NCBI GenBank assembly: GCA_036381175.1 | Contig: DASVDI010000025.1 | Coordinates: 1-64,000 of the forward strand | From: JAJUFS01 sp036381175 | GTDB lineage: Bacteria > Pseudomonadota > Gammaproteobacteria > Natronospirales > JAJUFS01 | Direction of reading: 5' to 3' | DNA length: 64,000 bases | Part shown: positions 48,345 to 58,206 of the stretch, in pieces | Layout: the number at the start of each line of letters is the position of its first letter | Position numbering within the stretch: the stretch's first letter is position 1 | Position numbers and translations under genes: made by a program | The notes under the pieces: model-generated | The model's input: the letters and a program-made list of their open reading frames with translations, nothing else | The model's database searches: none | What the model was told of the DNA's origin: nothing

Positions 48345-50870
48345 TCAGAGCGTGCGTTGAACTTCAACGCGCTCATAGCACTCGATCTGATCGCCGACCT
48401 TCACGTCGTTGTAATCCTTCACGCCGATACCGCATTCCGTGCCGGCGCGCACTTCGTTGACGTCATCCTTGAAGCGGCGCAGCGATTCCAGCGCACCTTC
48501 GTAAATCACGACGTTGTCGCGCAGGACGCGAATCGGGTTGTTGCGCTTGACGGAACCTTCGACGACAAGACAGCCCGCGATCTGGCCGATCTTCGGCGCC
48601 TTGAACACGTCGCGCACTTCGGCAAGACCGATGATCTCTTCGCGGATCTCCGACGACAGCATGCCCGAGAGCGCTTTCTTCACTTCATCGATGGCATCGT
48701 AGATGACCGAGTAGTAATGCACGTCAACGCCCGACTCGTCGATCTGGCGGCGCGCGGCACTGTCGGCACGCACGTTGAAACCGATGATGACGGCTTCCGA
48801 TGCCGCGGCGAGGTTGACGTCGGATTCGGTGATGCCGCCGACTCCCGAGGCAATCACTTTCACCTTCACTTCGGCGTCGCCCTGCTTGGTCAGCGAATCG
48901 GAAAGCGCTTCGACAGAACCCTGCACATCGGCCTTCACCACGAGGTTGAGAATCTTGACCTCGCCCTCTTCCATCTGGTTGAACATGTTCTCCAGTTTCG
49001 ACGACTGCTGGCGCGCGAGTTTCACTTCACGCAGCTTGCCCTGGCGATACATCGCGACTTCACGCGCCTTGCGTTCATCGGAAACGACAATCGCCTCGTC
49101 ACCCGCTGACGGAATGCCGGAAAGACCCAGCACCTGCGCCGGCATCGACGGGCCAACGGCTTCGATCGGCTTGCCGGCTTCGTCGAACATCGCGCGAATG
49201 CGGCCGTATTCCTGGCCGGCGAGCAGGATGTCGCCCTTCTTCAACGTGCCGCGCTGAACCAGCACCGTCGCAACCGGACCGCGGCCTTTTTCCAGCGATG
49301 ATTCAACAACCACGCCAGCAGCAGGCCCATCGGCGACGGCTTTCAGTTCCAACACTTCTGCCTGCACGAGCAGCGAATCCAGCAGCGCGTCGACACCGTC
49401 GCCGGTTTTTGCAGAAACGTTCACGAAAATAACATCGCCGCCCCAGTCTTCCGGAATGACGTCGTGCTGCGAGAGCTCCGTCTTGACGCGATCCGGATCG
49501 GCTTCCGGCTTGTCGATCTTGTTGACGGCAATCACCAGCGGCACGCCGGCGGCTTTCGCATGCTGCACGGCCTCGATGGTCTGCGGCATGACGCCGTCAT
49601 CGGCCGCGACAACCAGCACGACAATGTCGGTCAGCTGCGCACCGCGCGCGCGCATGGCGGTAAACGCGGCGTGGCCCGGCGTATCCAGGAAGCTGATCAT
49701 GCCCTTGTCGGTTTCGACGTGGTAGGCGCCGATGTGCTGCGTGATGCCGCCCGCTTCACCCGCCGCGACTTTCGTGCGGCGAATGTAATCGAGCAGCGAG
49801 GTCTTGCCGTGATCGACATGACCCATGATGGTGACGACCGGCGGACGATCGACGGCTTCGCCTTCGCCCGCGCCTTCCGCGATCACCTGCACTTCGAGTT
49901 CGTTTTCGCGCAGCAGTTTCGCGGTGTGGCCCATTTCCTCGACTACGAGTTGCGCGGTTTCCTGGTCCAGCACCTGGTTGATGGTGGCCATCACGCCGAG
50001 ATTCATCATGGTGCGGATCAGGTCGGTCGCCTTCACGGCCATCTTGTTGGCGAGTTCGCCAACCGTGACGGTTTCCGGAATGCTGACTTCGCGCTTCACA
50101 GGCGCTGCCGGTTTTTCGAAACCGTGCTGCGTATCGACGGCCACGCCGCCACGCCGCTGGCGCGGCGCCTTCTTGCCGGAACGGCGACCGCCCTTGCCGG
50201 CAGTGACGTGCAGCTCCTGGCGACCGTACTTCGTCGGTGCGCCGCGCTGCTGCTTGCGTTCGTCTTCGGCAGCCTGCTTGCGCGCTTCTTCTTCGGCCTT
50301 GCGGCGCTCTTCGGCTTCCTTGCGCTCGCGCTCGACATCCTCGCGACGCTTCTTTTCGACTTCCTCGGCCTGCTGCTTCTGCGCGGACGCTTCGCGCTCG
50401 CGCGATTCCTCTTCTTCGCGCTGCTTGCGCGCGGCTTCTTCCTCGACCTTGCGAAGTGCTGCTTCCTCGGCTTCACGCGCCTCGCGAACCTTCGCTTCTT
50501 CCGCGTCGCGCTTCGCCTGCTCTTCTGCCTTGCGCGCGGCTTCCTGTTCTTCGAGTACGCTGCGCTTCACGTAGGTACGTTTCTTGCGCACTTCAACGCT
50601 GACGGTCTTCGCCTTGCCCTGGCCACCAGCGAGCTTCAGTTCACTGACACTGCGGCGATTGAGCGTGATCTTGCGCGGCTCATTGCCGCCCGCCGCACCG
50701 TCCTTACCGTGTGAACGGCGCAGGTGCGAGAGCAACTGCATCTTCTGATCATCATTGATACTGTCGTCCGCGGACGCGACTTCAAGCCCGGCTTCGCCAA
50801 GCTGCGTCAACAGGCGATCGACCGGTACGCCCAGTACGTCGGCGAACTGTTTTACGGTGACTTCCGCCAT
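48345..50870 (-). CDS. infB: Translation initiation factor IF-2
   Basis: IF-2 places fMet-tRNA on the 30S subunit. The 841 residues start MAEVTVKQFADVLGV with GGGAGGG upstream; the open frame reads 14 codons further up. After the N-terminal domain a Lys/Glu/Ala-rich helix spans about residues 110-230 (RKAEEQAKRDAEEAKVREAR). The G domain shows GHVDHGKTSLLDYIR, DTPGHAAF and NKIDKPEAD. The second and third domains and the C-terminal fMet-binding barrel are complete. The matching initiator tRNA gene is at the head of the same operon. Confidence 0.98.
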   Translation of the reverse strand: MAEVTVKQFADVLGVPVDRLLTQLGEAGLEVASADDSINDDQKMQLLSHLRRSHGKDGAAGGNEPRKITLNRRSVSELKLAGGQGKAKTVSVEVRKKRTYVKRSVLEEQEAARKAEEQAKRDAEEAKVREAREAEEAALRKVEEEAARKQREEEESREREASAQKQQAEEVEKKRREDVERERKEAEERRKAEEEARKQAAEDERKQQRGAPTKYGRQELHVTAGKGGRRSGKKAPRQRRGGVAVDTQHGFEKPAAPVKREVSIPETVTVGELANKMAVKATDLIRTMMNLGVMATINQVLDQETAQLVVEEMGHTAKLLRENELEVQVIAEGAGEGEAVDRPPVVTIMGHVDHGKTSLLDYIRRTKVAAGEAGGITQHIGAYHVETDKGMISFLDTPGHAAFTAMRARGAQLTDIVVLVVAADDGVMPQTIEAVQHAKAAGVPLVIAVNKIDKPEADPDRVKTELSQHDVIPEDWGGDVIFVNVSAKTGDGVDALLDSLLVQAEVLELKAVADGPAAGVVVESSLEKGRGPVATVLVQRGTLKKGDILLAGQEYGRIRAMFDEAGKPIEAVGPSMPAQVLGLSGIPSAGDEAIVVSDERKAREVAMYRQGKLREVKLARQQSSKLENMFNQMEEGEVKILNLVVKADVQGSVEALSDSLTKQGDAEVKVKVIASGVGGITESDVNLAAASEAVIIGFNVRADSAARRQIDESGVDVHYYSVIYDAIDEVKKALSGMLSSEIREEIIGLAEVRDVFKAPKIGQIAGCLVVEGSVKRNNPIRVLRDNVVIYEGALESLRRFKDDVNEVRAGTECGIGVKDYNDVKVGDQIECYERVEVQRTL

Positions 50871-50893
50871 CTGAACCCTCCCGGGATTCCGGT

Positions 50894-52384
50894 TCACTCT
50901 TCGGCAAACCACGGGGCACGCGCGGTCATGATCAACCGCCCGGCGCGCTCCTCGTCCATGCCCTCGATTTCCATCATTTCATCGACCGACTGCTCGGCCA
51001 GGTCTTCCATGGTCACGACACCGCGTCCCGCGAGCGTGTAGGCCAGCGCGCGATCCATGCCTTCCATGTTCAGCAGATCATCGGCCGGCTTTTCATCGCC
51101 GAGTTTTTCCTCGGAGACGATCGCCTGCGTCAGCAGCACGTCGCGCGCGCGGCCGCGCAATTCATCGACGATGCCTTCATCGAACTCCTCGATCTCGACA
51201 AGCTCGGAGGCCGGCACGTAGGCGATTTCCTCGATGCTGGAAAAACCTTCCTGCACGAGAATGACGGCAACCTCCTCGTCGACGTCGAGCTGATCCATGA
51301 ACAGCTGCTGCAGTTCCTTGATTTCCTTCTCGGTCTTTTCTTCGGCCTGCGATTCGGTCATCACGTTGAGTTCCCAGCCCGCGAGCTCGGAAGCAAGACG
51401 AATATTCTGACCGCCGCGGCCGATGGCGAGCGACAATTTGTCCTCTTCCACCGCGATATCCATGCTGTGCTTGTCCTCGTCGACGACAATCGACGTGACT
51501 TCCGCCGGCGACATGGCATTGATGACAAACTGTGCCGGGTTTTCGTTCCACACGATGATGTCGATGCGCTCGCCGGAAAGTTCGTTCGACACCGCCTGCA
51601 CGCGCGAACCGCGCATGCCGACGCAGGCGCCGACGGGATCGATGCGCTGATCGTTCGATTTCACCGCAATCTTCGCGCGCTGGCCAGGATCGCGGGCGGC
51701 GCCCATGATTTCGATCAGGCCCTGGCCGATTTCCGGCACTTCAATGGTGAACAGCTCTTCCAGGAAGCGCTTGTCGGTACGGCTCAAAAACAATTGCGGA
51801 CCGCGCAGCTCGGAACGGATTTCCTTGAGATACGCACGCACGCGATCACCGGCGCGCACCGCTTCGCGCGGAATCATGTCTTCGCGCGGAATCAGCGCTT
51901 CGGCGTTGCCGCCGAGGTCCACGAACACATTGCCGCGCTCGACGCGCTTGACGATGCCGGTGACCAGCTCGCCCTGGCGATCCTTGTACTGTTCCACCAC
52001 CTGCGCGCGCTCGGCTTCGCGCACCTTCTGCACGATGACCTGCTTCGCGGTCTGTGCGGCGATGCGACCGAAAGCGACCGAGTCCATCGGCTCTTCGATA
52101 TAGCCATCGACCTCGACGTCCGGGTCCTTCTGCTTCGCTTCGCTGAGCGTGACTTCCTTTTCCGGAAATTCGATTTCCGCGTCGTCTTCCACCACCAGCC
52201 AGCGGCGGAAGGTTTCGTAGGAACCGTCCTGCCGGTTGATGGCAACGCGCGCGTCGATGTCACCGCCCTGTTTCTTGCGCGTGGCTGATGCCAGCGCCGC
52301 TTCGATGGCTTCGAAGATGACTTCCTTGTCCACGCCCTTTTCGTTCGAAACGGCGTCCGCGACCAGAAGAATTTCTTTGTTCAT
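50894..52384 (-). CDS. nusA: Transcription termination/antitermination factor NusA
   Basis: NusA modulates RNA polymerase pausing, termination and antitermination. The 496 residues match E. coli (495). Domains: N-terminal polymerase-binding (MNKEILLVADAVSNEKGVDKEVI), S1 (GELVTGIVKRVERGNVFVDLGGNAEALIPR), two KH (ACVGMRGSRVQAVSNELSGERIDIIVW; IGRGGQNIRLASELAGW), and two acidic repeats at the C-terminus. It may act on the terminator pair in its own leader. It is 37 bases after rimP. Confidence 0.97.
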   Translation of the reverse strand: MNKEILLVADAVSNEKGVDKEVIFEAIEAALASATRKKQGGDIDARVAINRQDGSYETFRRWLVVEDDAEIEFPEKEVTLSEAKQKDPDVEVDGYIEEPMDSVAFGRIAAQTAKQVIVQKVREAERAQVVEQYKDRQGELVTGIVKRVERGNVFVDLGGNAEALIPREDMIPREAVRAGDRVRAYLKEIRSELRGPQLFLSRTDKRFLEELFTIEVPEIGQGLIEIMGAARDPGQRAKIAVKSNDQRIDPVGACVGMRGSRVQAVSNELSGERIDIIVWNENPAQFVINAMSPAEVTSIVVDEDKHSMDIAVEEDKLSLAIGRGGQNIRLASELAGWELNVMTESQAEEKTEKEIKELQQLFMDQLDVDEEVAVILVQEGFSSIEEIAYVPASELVEIEEFDEGIVDELRGRARDVLLTQAIVSEEKLGDEKPADDLLNMEGMDRALAYTLAGRGVVTMEDLAEQSVDEMMEIEGMDEERAGRLIMTARAPWFAEE

Positions 52385-52421
52385 GACTGTCTTTCCCGAC
52401 GATCGATGTCTGTGTGGTAAT

Positions 52422-52877
52422 TCAGTATTCCGGAACGATCCGCGCGCGCTTCAGCGTCGCGATTTCCAGTGTGACGGCCTCGCCATCGACTTCCACGGTC
52501 ACGCGGCCGTCTTCAACAGCGGCCAGCTTTCCCGTGAAGCGCCAGCGCCGGTCCGCCAGCGGCGACTCCAGTTCCAGCTTCACCTTCTCGCCGATCGCAT
52601 CGGCGAAATGTTTTTCCGTTCGCAGCGGCCGCTCAAGCCCCGGCGATGACACCTCGAGGCTGTATTCGCCCGGCATCGGATCCTCGACGTCGAGCACACC
52701 GCTGACCTGGTGGCTCACCTGCTCGCAATCGTCCAGCCCGACGCCTTCAGGCTTGTCGATGTACAACCGCACCAGCCCGTTCTTCGGATTGCTGCGCGCT
52801 TCCAGCTCGACGAGTTCGTAGCCCATGGCTTCGATTGTCGGCTCCAGCAGCGTTATCAGTTTTTCCCTTAGACTCAT
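52422..52877 (-). CDS. rimP: Ribosome maturation factor RimP
   Basis: RimP assists early 30S assembly. The 151 residues start MSLREKLITLLEPTIEAMGYELVELEA; the frame extends 12 codons upstream. LVRLYIDKPEGVGLDDCEQVSHQVSGVLDVEDP and SLEVSSPGLERPLRTEKHFA are conserved. It heads the rimP-nusA-infB operon; a hairpin with a U-tract lies 14 bases before its ATG. Confidence 0.97.
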   Translation of the reverse strand: MSLREKLITLLEPTIEAMGYELVELEARSNPKNGLVRLYIDKPEGVGLDDCEQVSHQVSGVLDVEDPMPGEYSLEVSSPGLERPLRTEKHFADAIGEKVKLELESPLADRRWRFTGKLAAVEDGRVTVEVDGEAVTLEIATLKRARIVPEY

Positions 52878-52891
52878 GGCCTGCCGCAAAT

Positions 52892-52913
52892 AAAAAATGG
52901 GCCAATGGCCCAT
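52892..52913 (-). terminator. Second leader terminator, next to rimP
   Basis: On the minus strand ATGGGCC and GGCCCAT (52907-52913 and 52897-52903) pair around ATT and are followed by six T. It lies 14 bases before the rimP start codon, so it is an attenuator in the leader. Confidence 0.75.
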
Positions 52914-52994
52914 CCTGAAAACTCGCCATTTAACAACGAGTTATGGAGTATTCCTTAAGTCGATAAACAACTTTCCATCCGTCGGGCGAAAACG

Positions 52995-53016
52995 AAAAAG
53001 CCCCGAACATCGGGGC
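52995..53016 (-). terminator. tRNA-fMet terminator, first in the rimP leader
   Basis: On the minus strand GCCCCGA and TCGGGGC (53010-53016 and 53000-53006) pair around a 3-base loop and are followed by five T (52995-52999 as A on the + strand). It lies 34 bases after the tRNA. Confidence 0.88.
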
Positions 53017-53049
53017 CTTATCAGCACTGCTGTCTATCACACAGTGTAT

Positions 53050-53126
53050 TGGTAGCGGGGGCAGGATTTGAACCTGCGACCTTCGGGTTATGAGCCCGAC
53101 GAGCTGCCAGACTGCTCCACCCCGCA
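53050..53126 (-). tRNA. Initiator tRNA-fMet (anticodon CAT)
   Basis: A 77-nt tRNA on the minus strand. Initiator marks are present: three G-C pairs at the anticodon stem (GGG/CCC around CTCATAA), A11-U24 in the D stem (GAGC/GCTC) and an unpaired first base. Here the 1-72 position is U and U, where most bacteria have C and A. CCA is encoded. It stands at the head of rimP-nusA-infB as metY does in E. coli. Confidence 0.97.
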
Positions 53127-53140
53127 CCCGACGAGGCGGC

Positions 53141-53170
53141 ATTCTATATGATCGAATGCCTGATTTTCAA
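53141..53170 (-). promoter_or_regulatory. Promoter of the tRNA-fMet/nusA operon
   Basis: On the minus strand TTGAAA (53165-53170 inverted) precedes TAGAAT (53141-53146 inverted) by 18 bases, or the overlapping TATAGA by 16. A GC-rich discriminator follows and the tRNA starts 14 bases after TAGAAT. Confidence 0.65.
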
Positions 53171-53205
53171 GGAAGAATCCGGATTTAATCAGGATGACGG
53201 ATTTG

Positions 53206-54648
53206 TCAGCTGATCGCGCTGATGCAAACGGCCATCAGCCCGCCCGGGAAAATACCCAATCCGAGAATCAACAGGCCATTCACGCTCATCACCAGGCGTG
53301 AGTCCGCTGCGACTTCCAGCTCGCCCGCATCGTCCACAGGCTCATCGAAATACATGATCTTGACGAGGCGAAGGTAATAAAACGCGCTGACGACCGACAG
53401 TACGACGGCCGCAACGGCAAGCCAGGTGAAGCCCGCTTCCAGCGCCGCCCAGATGACCGCGAATTTCGCGTAGAAGCCGACAAACGGCGGCACCCCGGCC
53501 ATCCCGAACATCACGAACATCATCATCGCGGCAAACCACGGGCTGCGGCGGTTGAGGCCCGCGAAATCATCCAGCTTGTCGGCCTCGAAGCCTGACCGCG
53601 CGAGCAGCAGGATCATGCCGAAACCGGCCGCCGCCATGATTACGTAGGTAATGGTGTAGAACATCGCGGCCTGGTAGCCCTGTGCGGTACCCGCGAGAAT
53701 GCCCATCAACAGGAATCCGACATGCGAGATCGTCGAATACGCGAGCATGCGCTTGAGACTGGTCTGCGCGATCGCGACAACCGAACCGATGAACATGGAC
53801 AACAGCGCGAGCGCGACGATGATGGCCTGCCACGCGGAATGCATCGCACCGAGACCTTCGACCAGCAGCCGCATGAACAGCGCGAACGCGGCGAGCTTCG
53901 GCACCGTACCGAGGAACAGCGTCACCGCCGTCGGCGCGCCTTCGTAAACATCCGGTATCCACATGTGGAACGGCACCGCGCCCAGCTTGAACGCCATGCC
54001 GATGATCACGAACACGAGCGCGAGCAACAACCCGGCACTGAGCTCCGCGCCTGACGCCCACGCGGCCAGTTCCAGGACATCGAGTGTGCCGCTGATGCCG
54101 TAGAGAATCGACATGCCATAAAGCAGCAAGCCTGATGCAATCGCGCCCAGCACGAAATATTTCATGGCGGCTTCGGAAGCGACACCATCGTCACGACGCA
54201 GGGCAACGAGACCGTAGGAACTCAAGGACAACAATTCCAGGCCGAGATACAGGCTGACGAAATTGAGTCCCGAGATCATCACCATCGCGCCGAGCAGCGC
54301 ACCAAGGATGAGTACGTAGAACTCGCCCTGGAACAACTGCCGGGATTTCAGGTAATCGCGCGAATAGACCAGCACCGCGGCGGTGGTCGCGCAGGCAACC
54401 AGTTTCAGCACGATGGCCATGCCGTCGGCGACGTACATGCCGCTGAAGGTGACGATATCGGGGTTGTCGATCTGCGCGCCGAGAATCAGCACCGTGCCCG
54501 CGAGCGTGCCCAGCGACAGCCAGTGCGTGAACACGCGCTGCTTGTCACTGAAGAACAGGTCCGCGACGAGAATGACGCAGGCCATGCCGAGCAGGAACAT
54601 CTCGGGCAGCGCGGGCCAGAGGTTCGGCGATATGAAAGTCGTTTCCAT
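53206..54648 (-). CDS. nuoN: NADH-quinone oxidoreductase subunit N
   Basis: An antiporter-like proton-pumping subunit of complex I with about 14 transmembrane helices over 480 residues. Conserved blocks LELLSLSSYGLVALRRDDGVASEAAMKYFVLGAIASGLLLYGMS and FKLGAVPFHMWIPDVYEGAPTAVTLF carry the core glutamate and lysine. It is the last gene of the nuo operon, 19 bases after nuoM, and ends 80 bases before the initiator tRNA. Confidence 0.97.
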   Translation of the reverse strand: METTFISPNLWPALPEMFLLGMACVILVADLFFSDKQRVFTHWLSLGTLAGTVLILGAQIDNPDIVTFSGMYVADGMAIVLKLVACATTAAVLVYSRDYLKSRQLFQGEFYVLILGALLGAMVMISGLNFVSLYLGLELLSLSSYGLVALRRDDGVASEAAMKYFVLGAIASGLLLYGMSILYGISGTLDVLELAAWASGAELSAGLLLALVFVIIGMAFKLGAVPFHMWIPDVYEGAPTAVTLFLGTVPKLAAFALFMRLLVEGLGAMHSAWQAIIVALALLSMFIGSVVAIAQTSLKRMLAYSTISHVGFLLMGILAGTAQGYQAAMFYTITYVIMAAAGFGMILLLARSGFEADKLDDFAGLNRRSPWFAAMMMFVMFGMAGVPPFVGFYAKFAVIWAALEAGFTWLAVAAVVLSVVSAFYYLRLVKIMYFDEPVDDAGELEVAADSRLVMSVNGLLILGLGIFPGGLMAVCISAIS

Positions 54649-54667
54649 GTTCGAAATTCAGCCCCGC

Positions 54668-56185
54668 TTATAATTTTGACTGCATGACGTGTTCGACGAG
54701 GTTCTGCACGGTGACGTCCATGACCTCGATCAGCGGCGCCGGCCAGAGGCCGAACAGCAACACGGCAACAGCGAGCAGCGCGAGCACAAGAAATTCGCGC
54801 TTGTTGATGTCTTCCAGTTTCGCGACGTTGTCGTTCACGGCATCACCGAAGATGACGCGCTTCACCAGCCACAACGTGTAGGCCGCACCGAGGATCAGCG
54901 TCAGCGCCGCCAGGAACGCAATCCAGAAATTCGCCTTGAAGCTCGCGAGAATCACCATGAACTCGCCGACGAAACCCGATGTGCCCGGCAGACCCGTGTT
55001 CGCGAACGCGAACAACACCATGAAAGACGCAAATACCGGCATCGTGTTCGCGACGCCGCCATACGCCGAGATCTCGCGGCTGTGCACACGGTCGTACATG
55101 ACGCCCACGCACAGGAACAGCGCGCCGGAAATGAAACCGTGCGAAATCATCTGCACCATGCCGCCTTCCATGCCAAGGACAGCGCCCTGCATGCCGCCGC
55201 TGTTGGCGAGAATCATGAACGGCAGGAACAGGCCGAGCGTGACGAAACCCATGTGCGCGATGGACGAATACGCCACCAGCTTTTTCATGTCCTGCTGGAC
55301 AATCGCGACCAGGCCAATGTAAACGACCGCGATCAGCGACAGTGTGACGACAAAAGTGTCGAGCACATTCGCGGCGTCCGGCGTGATCGGCAATGAGAAG
55401 CGCAGGAAGCCATAGCCGCCCAGCTTCAGCATGATCGCAGCCAGGATCACGGAACCGCCGGTCGGCGCCTCGACGTGCGCATCCGGCAGCCAGGTGTGTA
55501 CCGGCCACATCGGAATCTTCACCGCGAACGCGGCGAAGAACGCGAGGAAAATCAGGATCTGTTCTTTCATCGACAGCGGCAATGCGTGCATGTCGAGAAT
55601 GCTGAAGCTGCCGTCCATCTTCATGTACATATAGATGAATGCGACCAGCATCAGCACCGAGCCGAGGAAGGTGTACAGGAAGAACTTGATGGTCGCATAA
55701 ACGCGTCGCGGTCCGCCCCAGATCCCGATGATCAGGAACATCGGGATCAGCATCGCCTCCCAGAACACGTAGAACAGCATGCCGTCGAGCGCGGCGAACA
55801 CGCCGTTCATCAAGCCTTCCATGATCAGGAACGCCGCGAAGTACTGGCCGGTGCGATCCTTGATGACTTCCCAGCCTGCGATTACGACCAGCACGGTCAT
55901 GAACGTCGTCAGCAGGATCAATGGCACCGCGATGCCGTCAACACCGATGTGATAGTTGACGTTCAGCGCTTCGATCCACGGCGCGAATTCGACGAACTGC
56001 ATTTCGGCCGTCGTGAAATCGAAACCCGTGTAAAGCGGAATGCTGAGCGCGAACGCGATGATGGAAACCGCCAGCGCGAGCCAGCGCACCGCGTTGTCGC
56101 CCATGCGGCCGGCAAGCAGCACGGCGATGCCGCCGAAAATCGGCAGCCAGATCACGAGGCTCAACAGGGGAAAATTATCAAACAT
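54668..56185 (-). CDS. nuoM: NADH-quinone oxidoreductase subunit M
   Basis: A second antiporter-like subunit with 505 residues and about 14 helices. FYVFWEAMLIPMFLIIGIWGG holds the key glutamate on TM5, and FAVKIPMWPVHTWLPDAHVEAPTGGSVILA the conserved lysine and histidine region. Start MFDNFPLLSL at 56185; the frame runs 13 codons further up. It is 16 bases after nuoL. Confidence 0.97.
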   Translation of the reverse strand: MFDNFPLLSLVIWLPIFGGIAVLLAGRMGDNAVRWLALAVSIIAFALSIPLYTGFDFTTAEMQFVEFAPWIEALNVNYHIGVDGIAVPLILLTTFMTVLVVIAGWEVIKDRTGQYFAAFLIMEGLMNGVFAALDGMLFYVFWEAMLIPMFLIIGIWGGPRRVYATIKFFLYTFLGSVLMLVAFIYMYMKMDGSFSILDMHALPLSMKEQILIFLAFFAAFAVKIPMWPVHTWLPDAHVEAPTGGSVILAAIMLKLGGYGFLRFSLPITPDAANVLDTFVVTLSLIAVVYIGLVAIVQQDMKKLVAYSSIAHMGFVTLGLFLPFMILANSGGMQGAVLGMEGGMVQMISHGFISGALFLCVGVMYDRVHSREISAYGGVANTMPVFASFMVLFAFANTGLPGTSGFVGEFMVILASFKANFWIAFLAALTLILGAAYTLWLVKRVIFGDAVNDNVAKLEDINKREFLVLALLAVAVLLFGLWPAPLIEVMDVTVQNLVEHVMQSKL

Positions 56186-56201
56186 TGTTCTTGTCCCGTC
56201 C

Positions 56202-58202
56202 TCAGAACAACAGCAGCCAGCCAAGGATCGCGACCAGGCCGATAATCATTGCGAAGGCGTAGTGATACAGGTATCCCGATTGCACGTGCTTCAGCACGCC
56301 GGCGAGTGCTCCGACCGTTTTCGCGGAGCCGTTCACCAGCGCGCCATCAATCAGGAACACGTCGCCCGCCTTCCAGAAGAACCCGCCAAGCTTGCGCGCA
56401 CCCGCTGCGAACACCGTGTTGTTGAAATCGTCGAAGAAATACTTGTTCACGAGCAGCTTGTGAATTGCGCTCAAGCGGTTCGCGACGATCCCCGGCCAAT
56501 GCGGTTTCCACCACCAGAAAACCCACGACGTGACGATACCCGCGATCAATAAATAAATCGCAGGACCGGAGAAGGCATGCAGTATGAACGCCCACGGCCC
56601 GTGCCAGCTCTCGCCAAGTTCGGCGAGTACATCGTGCGCTTCGCTGACAACAATTGCGCTGCCGAACCAGCCATTGAACAGCAGCGCGTCGATCGTGAAC
56701 CAGCCGATGAAGATCGACGGAATCGCGAGCAGGATCAACGGCACTGTCACAACCCACGGGGATTCATGCGGCACACTGCCATGATGACCGTGATGCGGAT
56801 CGTCGCTCTCGGCATGGTGCTCGACATGTGCGTCAAATCGCTCCTTGCCATGGAACACCATGAACAGAAGCCGGAAGCTGTAAACCGCCGTCACGAACAC
56901 GCCCAGCAAGACAGCCCAATACGCAATTCCCGAACCCGGAATGCTCGAATGATGCACGGCTTCGATCAGCGCATCCTTCGAAAAGAATCCGGAGAAGCCC
57001 GGCACCGCGACCAGCGCCAGCGTGCCGATAAGCATGGTGAGGTACGTGATCGGCATGTACTTGCGCAGCCCGCCCATCTTGCGCATGTCCTGCTCGTGGT
57101 GCATGCCGATGATCACGGAACCTGCCGCGAGGAACAGCAGCGCCTTGAAGAAGGCGTGCGTCATGAGATGGAAAATACCGGCAGCGTACGCGGATGCGCC
57201 GAGCGCGACCGTCATGTAGCCGAGCTGCGAAAGCGTCGAGTACGCAATCACGCGCTTGATGTCATTCGCGACGATGCCAAGCAGGCCCATGAAGAATGCC
57301 GTCACCGAACCAATCACGAGAATGAAACTCAGCGCGGTTTCACTCAGCTCATAGATCGGCGACATGCGCGCGACCATGAAAATGCCGGCGGTGACCATGG
57401 TCGCGGCATGGATCAGCGCGGAGATCGGCGTGGGGCCTTCCATGGAATCCGGCAACCAGACGTGCAGCGGCACCTGCGCGGACTTGCCCATCGCGCCGAT
57501 GAACAAAAGAATCCCGATCACCGTCAACGCCGACCAGGCATGGCCGCCAAGGATTTCAATGGTCTCGCCCTGCAATGATGGCGCCGTGGCGAAGACTTCG
57601 GCGTAATCCAGCGAGCCGGTGTAATACACAACCGCCGCGATACCCAGCAGGAAGCCAAAGTCACCGACGCGGTTCACCAGGAACGCTTTCATGTTCGCGA
57701 AGATCGCCGTATCGCGCTTGAACCAGAATCCGATCAGGAGATACGAGACAACACCAACCGCTTCCCAGCCAAAGAACAATTGCAGGAAATTGTTCGACAT
57801 CACCAGCATCAGCATCGAGAAGGTGAACAGCGAAATGTAGCTGAAGAAGCGCTGGTAACCGGGATCGTCGTGCATGTAACCGATGGTGTAGACATGCACC
57901 ATCAGCGAAACGAACGTCACCACCGTCATCATCAGAACGGTCAGCTTGTCGACCAGGAAACCGACTTCAAAACGAATGCCGTCACTCACCATCCACGTAT
58001 AAATGGTGTCGTTGAAAACCGCGCCACCATCGATCGCAATGTGCTTGAACGCGATGCAGGACAGGATGAACGACACGGCCACGCCGAGAATCGTGATCCA
58101 GTGTGCGCCACCACGCCCGACAGTCCTGCCAAACAGGCCCGCGACAATCGCCGCCAGGAGTGGCGCGAGAACGGTGGCAAGATAGATGTTTTCCATGCTC
58201 AT
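56202..58202 (-). CDS. nuoL: NADH-quinone oxidoreductase subunit L
   Basis: The distal antiporter-like subunit with the long lateral helix HL. The 666 residues include LFFGWEAVGVVSYLLIGFWF with the essential glutamate and MGKSAQVPLHVWLPDSMEGPTPISALIHAATMVTAG with the lysine. A histidine-rich loop (HVEHHAESDDPHHGHHG) lies near residue 475. ATG 58202 follows nuoK by four bases; another ATG lies two codons in. The length is longer than E. coli (613). Confidence 0.96.
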   Translation of the reverse strand: MSMENIYLATVLAPLLAAIVAGLFGRTVGRGGAHWITILGVAVSFILSCIAFKHIAIDGGAVFNDTIYTWMVSDGIRFEVGFLVDKLTVLMMTVVTFVSLMVHVYTIGYMHDDPGYQRFFSYISLFTFSMLMLVMSNNFLQLFFGWEAVGVVSYLLIGFWFKRDTAIFANMKAFLVNRVGDFGFLLGIAAVVYYTGSLDYAEVFATAPSLQGETIEILGGHAWSALTVIGILLFIGAMGKSAQVPLHVWLPDSMEGPTPISALIHAATMVTAGIFMVARMSPIYELSETALSFILVIGSVTAFFMGLLGIVANDIKRVIAYSTLSQLGYMTVALGASAYAAGIFHLMTHAFFKALLFLAAGSVIIGMHHEQDMRKMGGLRKYMPITYLTMLIGTLALVAVPGFSGFFSKDALIEAVHHSSIPGSGIAYWAVLLGVFVTAVYSFRLLFMVFHGKERFDAHVEHHAESDDPHHGHHGSVPHESPWVVTVPLILLAIPSIFIGWFTIDALLFNGWFGSAIVVSEAHDVLAELGESWHGPWAFILHAFSGPAIYLLIAGIVTSWVFWWWKPHWPGIVANRLSAIHKLLVNKYFFDDFNNTVFAAGARKLGGFFWKAGDVFLIDGALVNGSAKTVGALAGVLKHVQSGYLYHYAFAMIIGLVAILGWLLLF

Positions 58203-58206
58203 CCCG

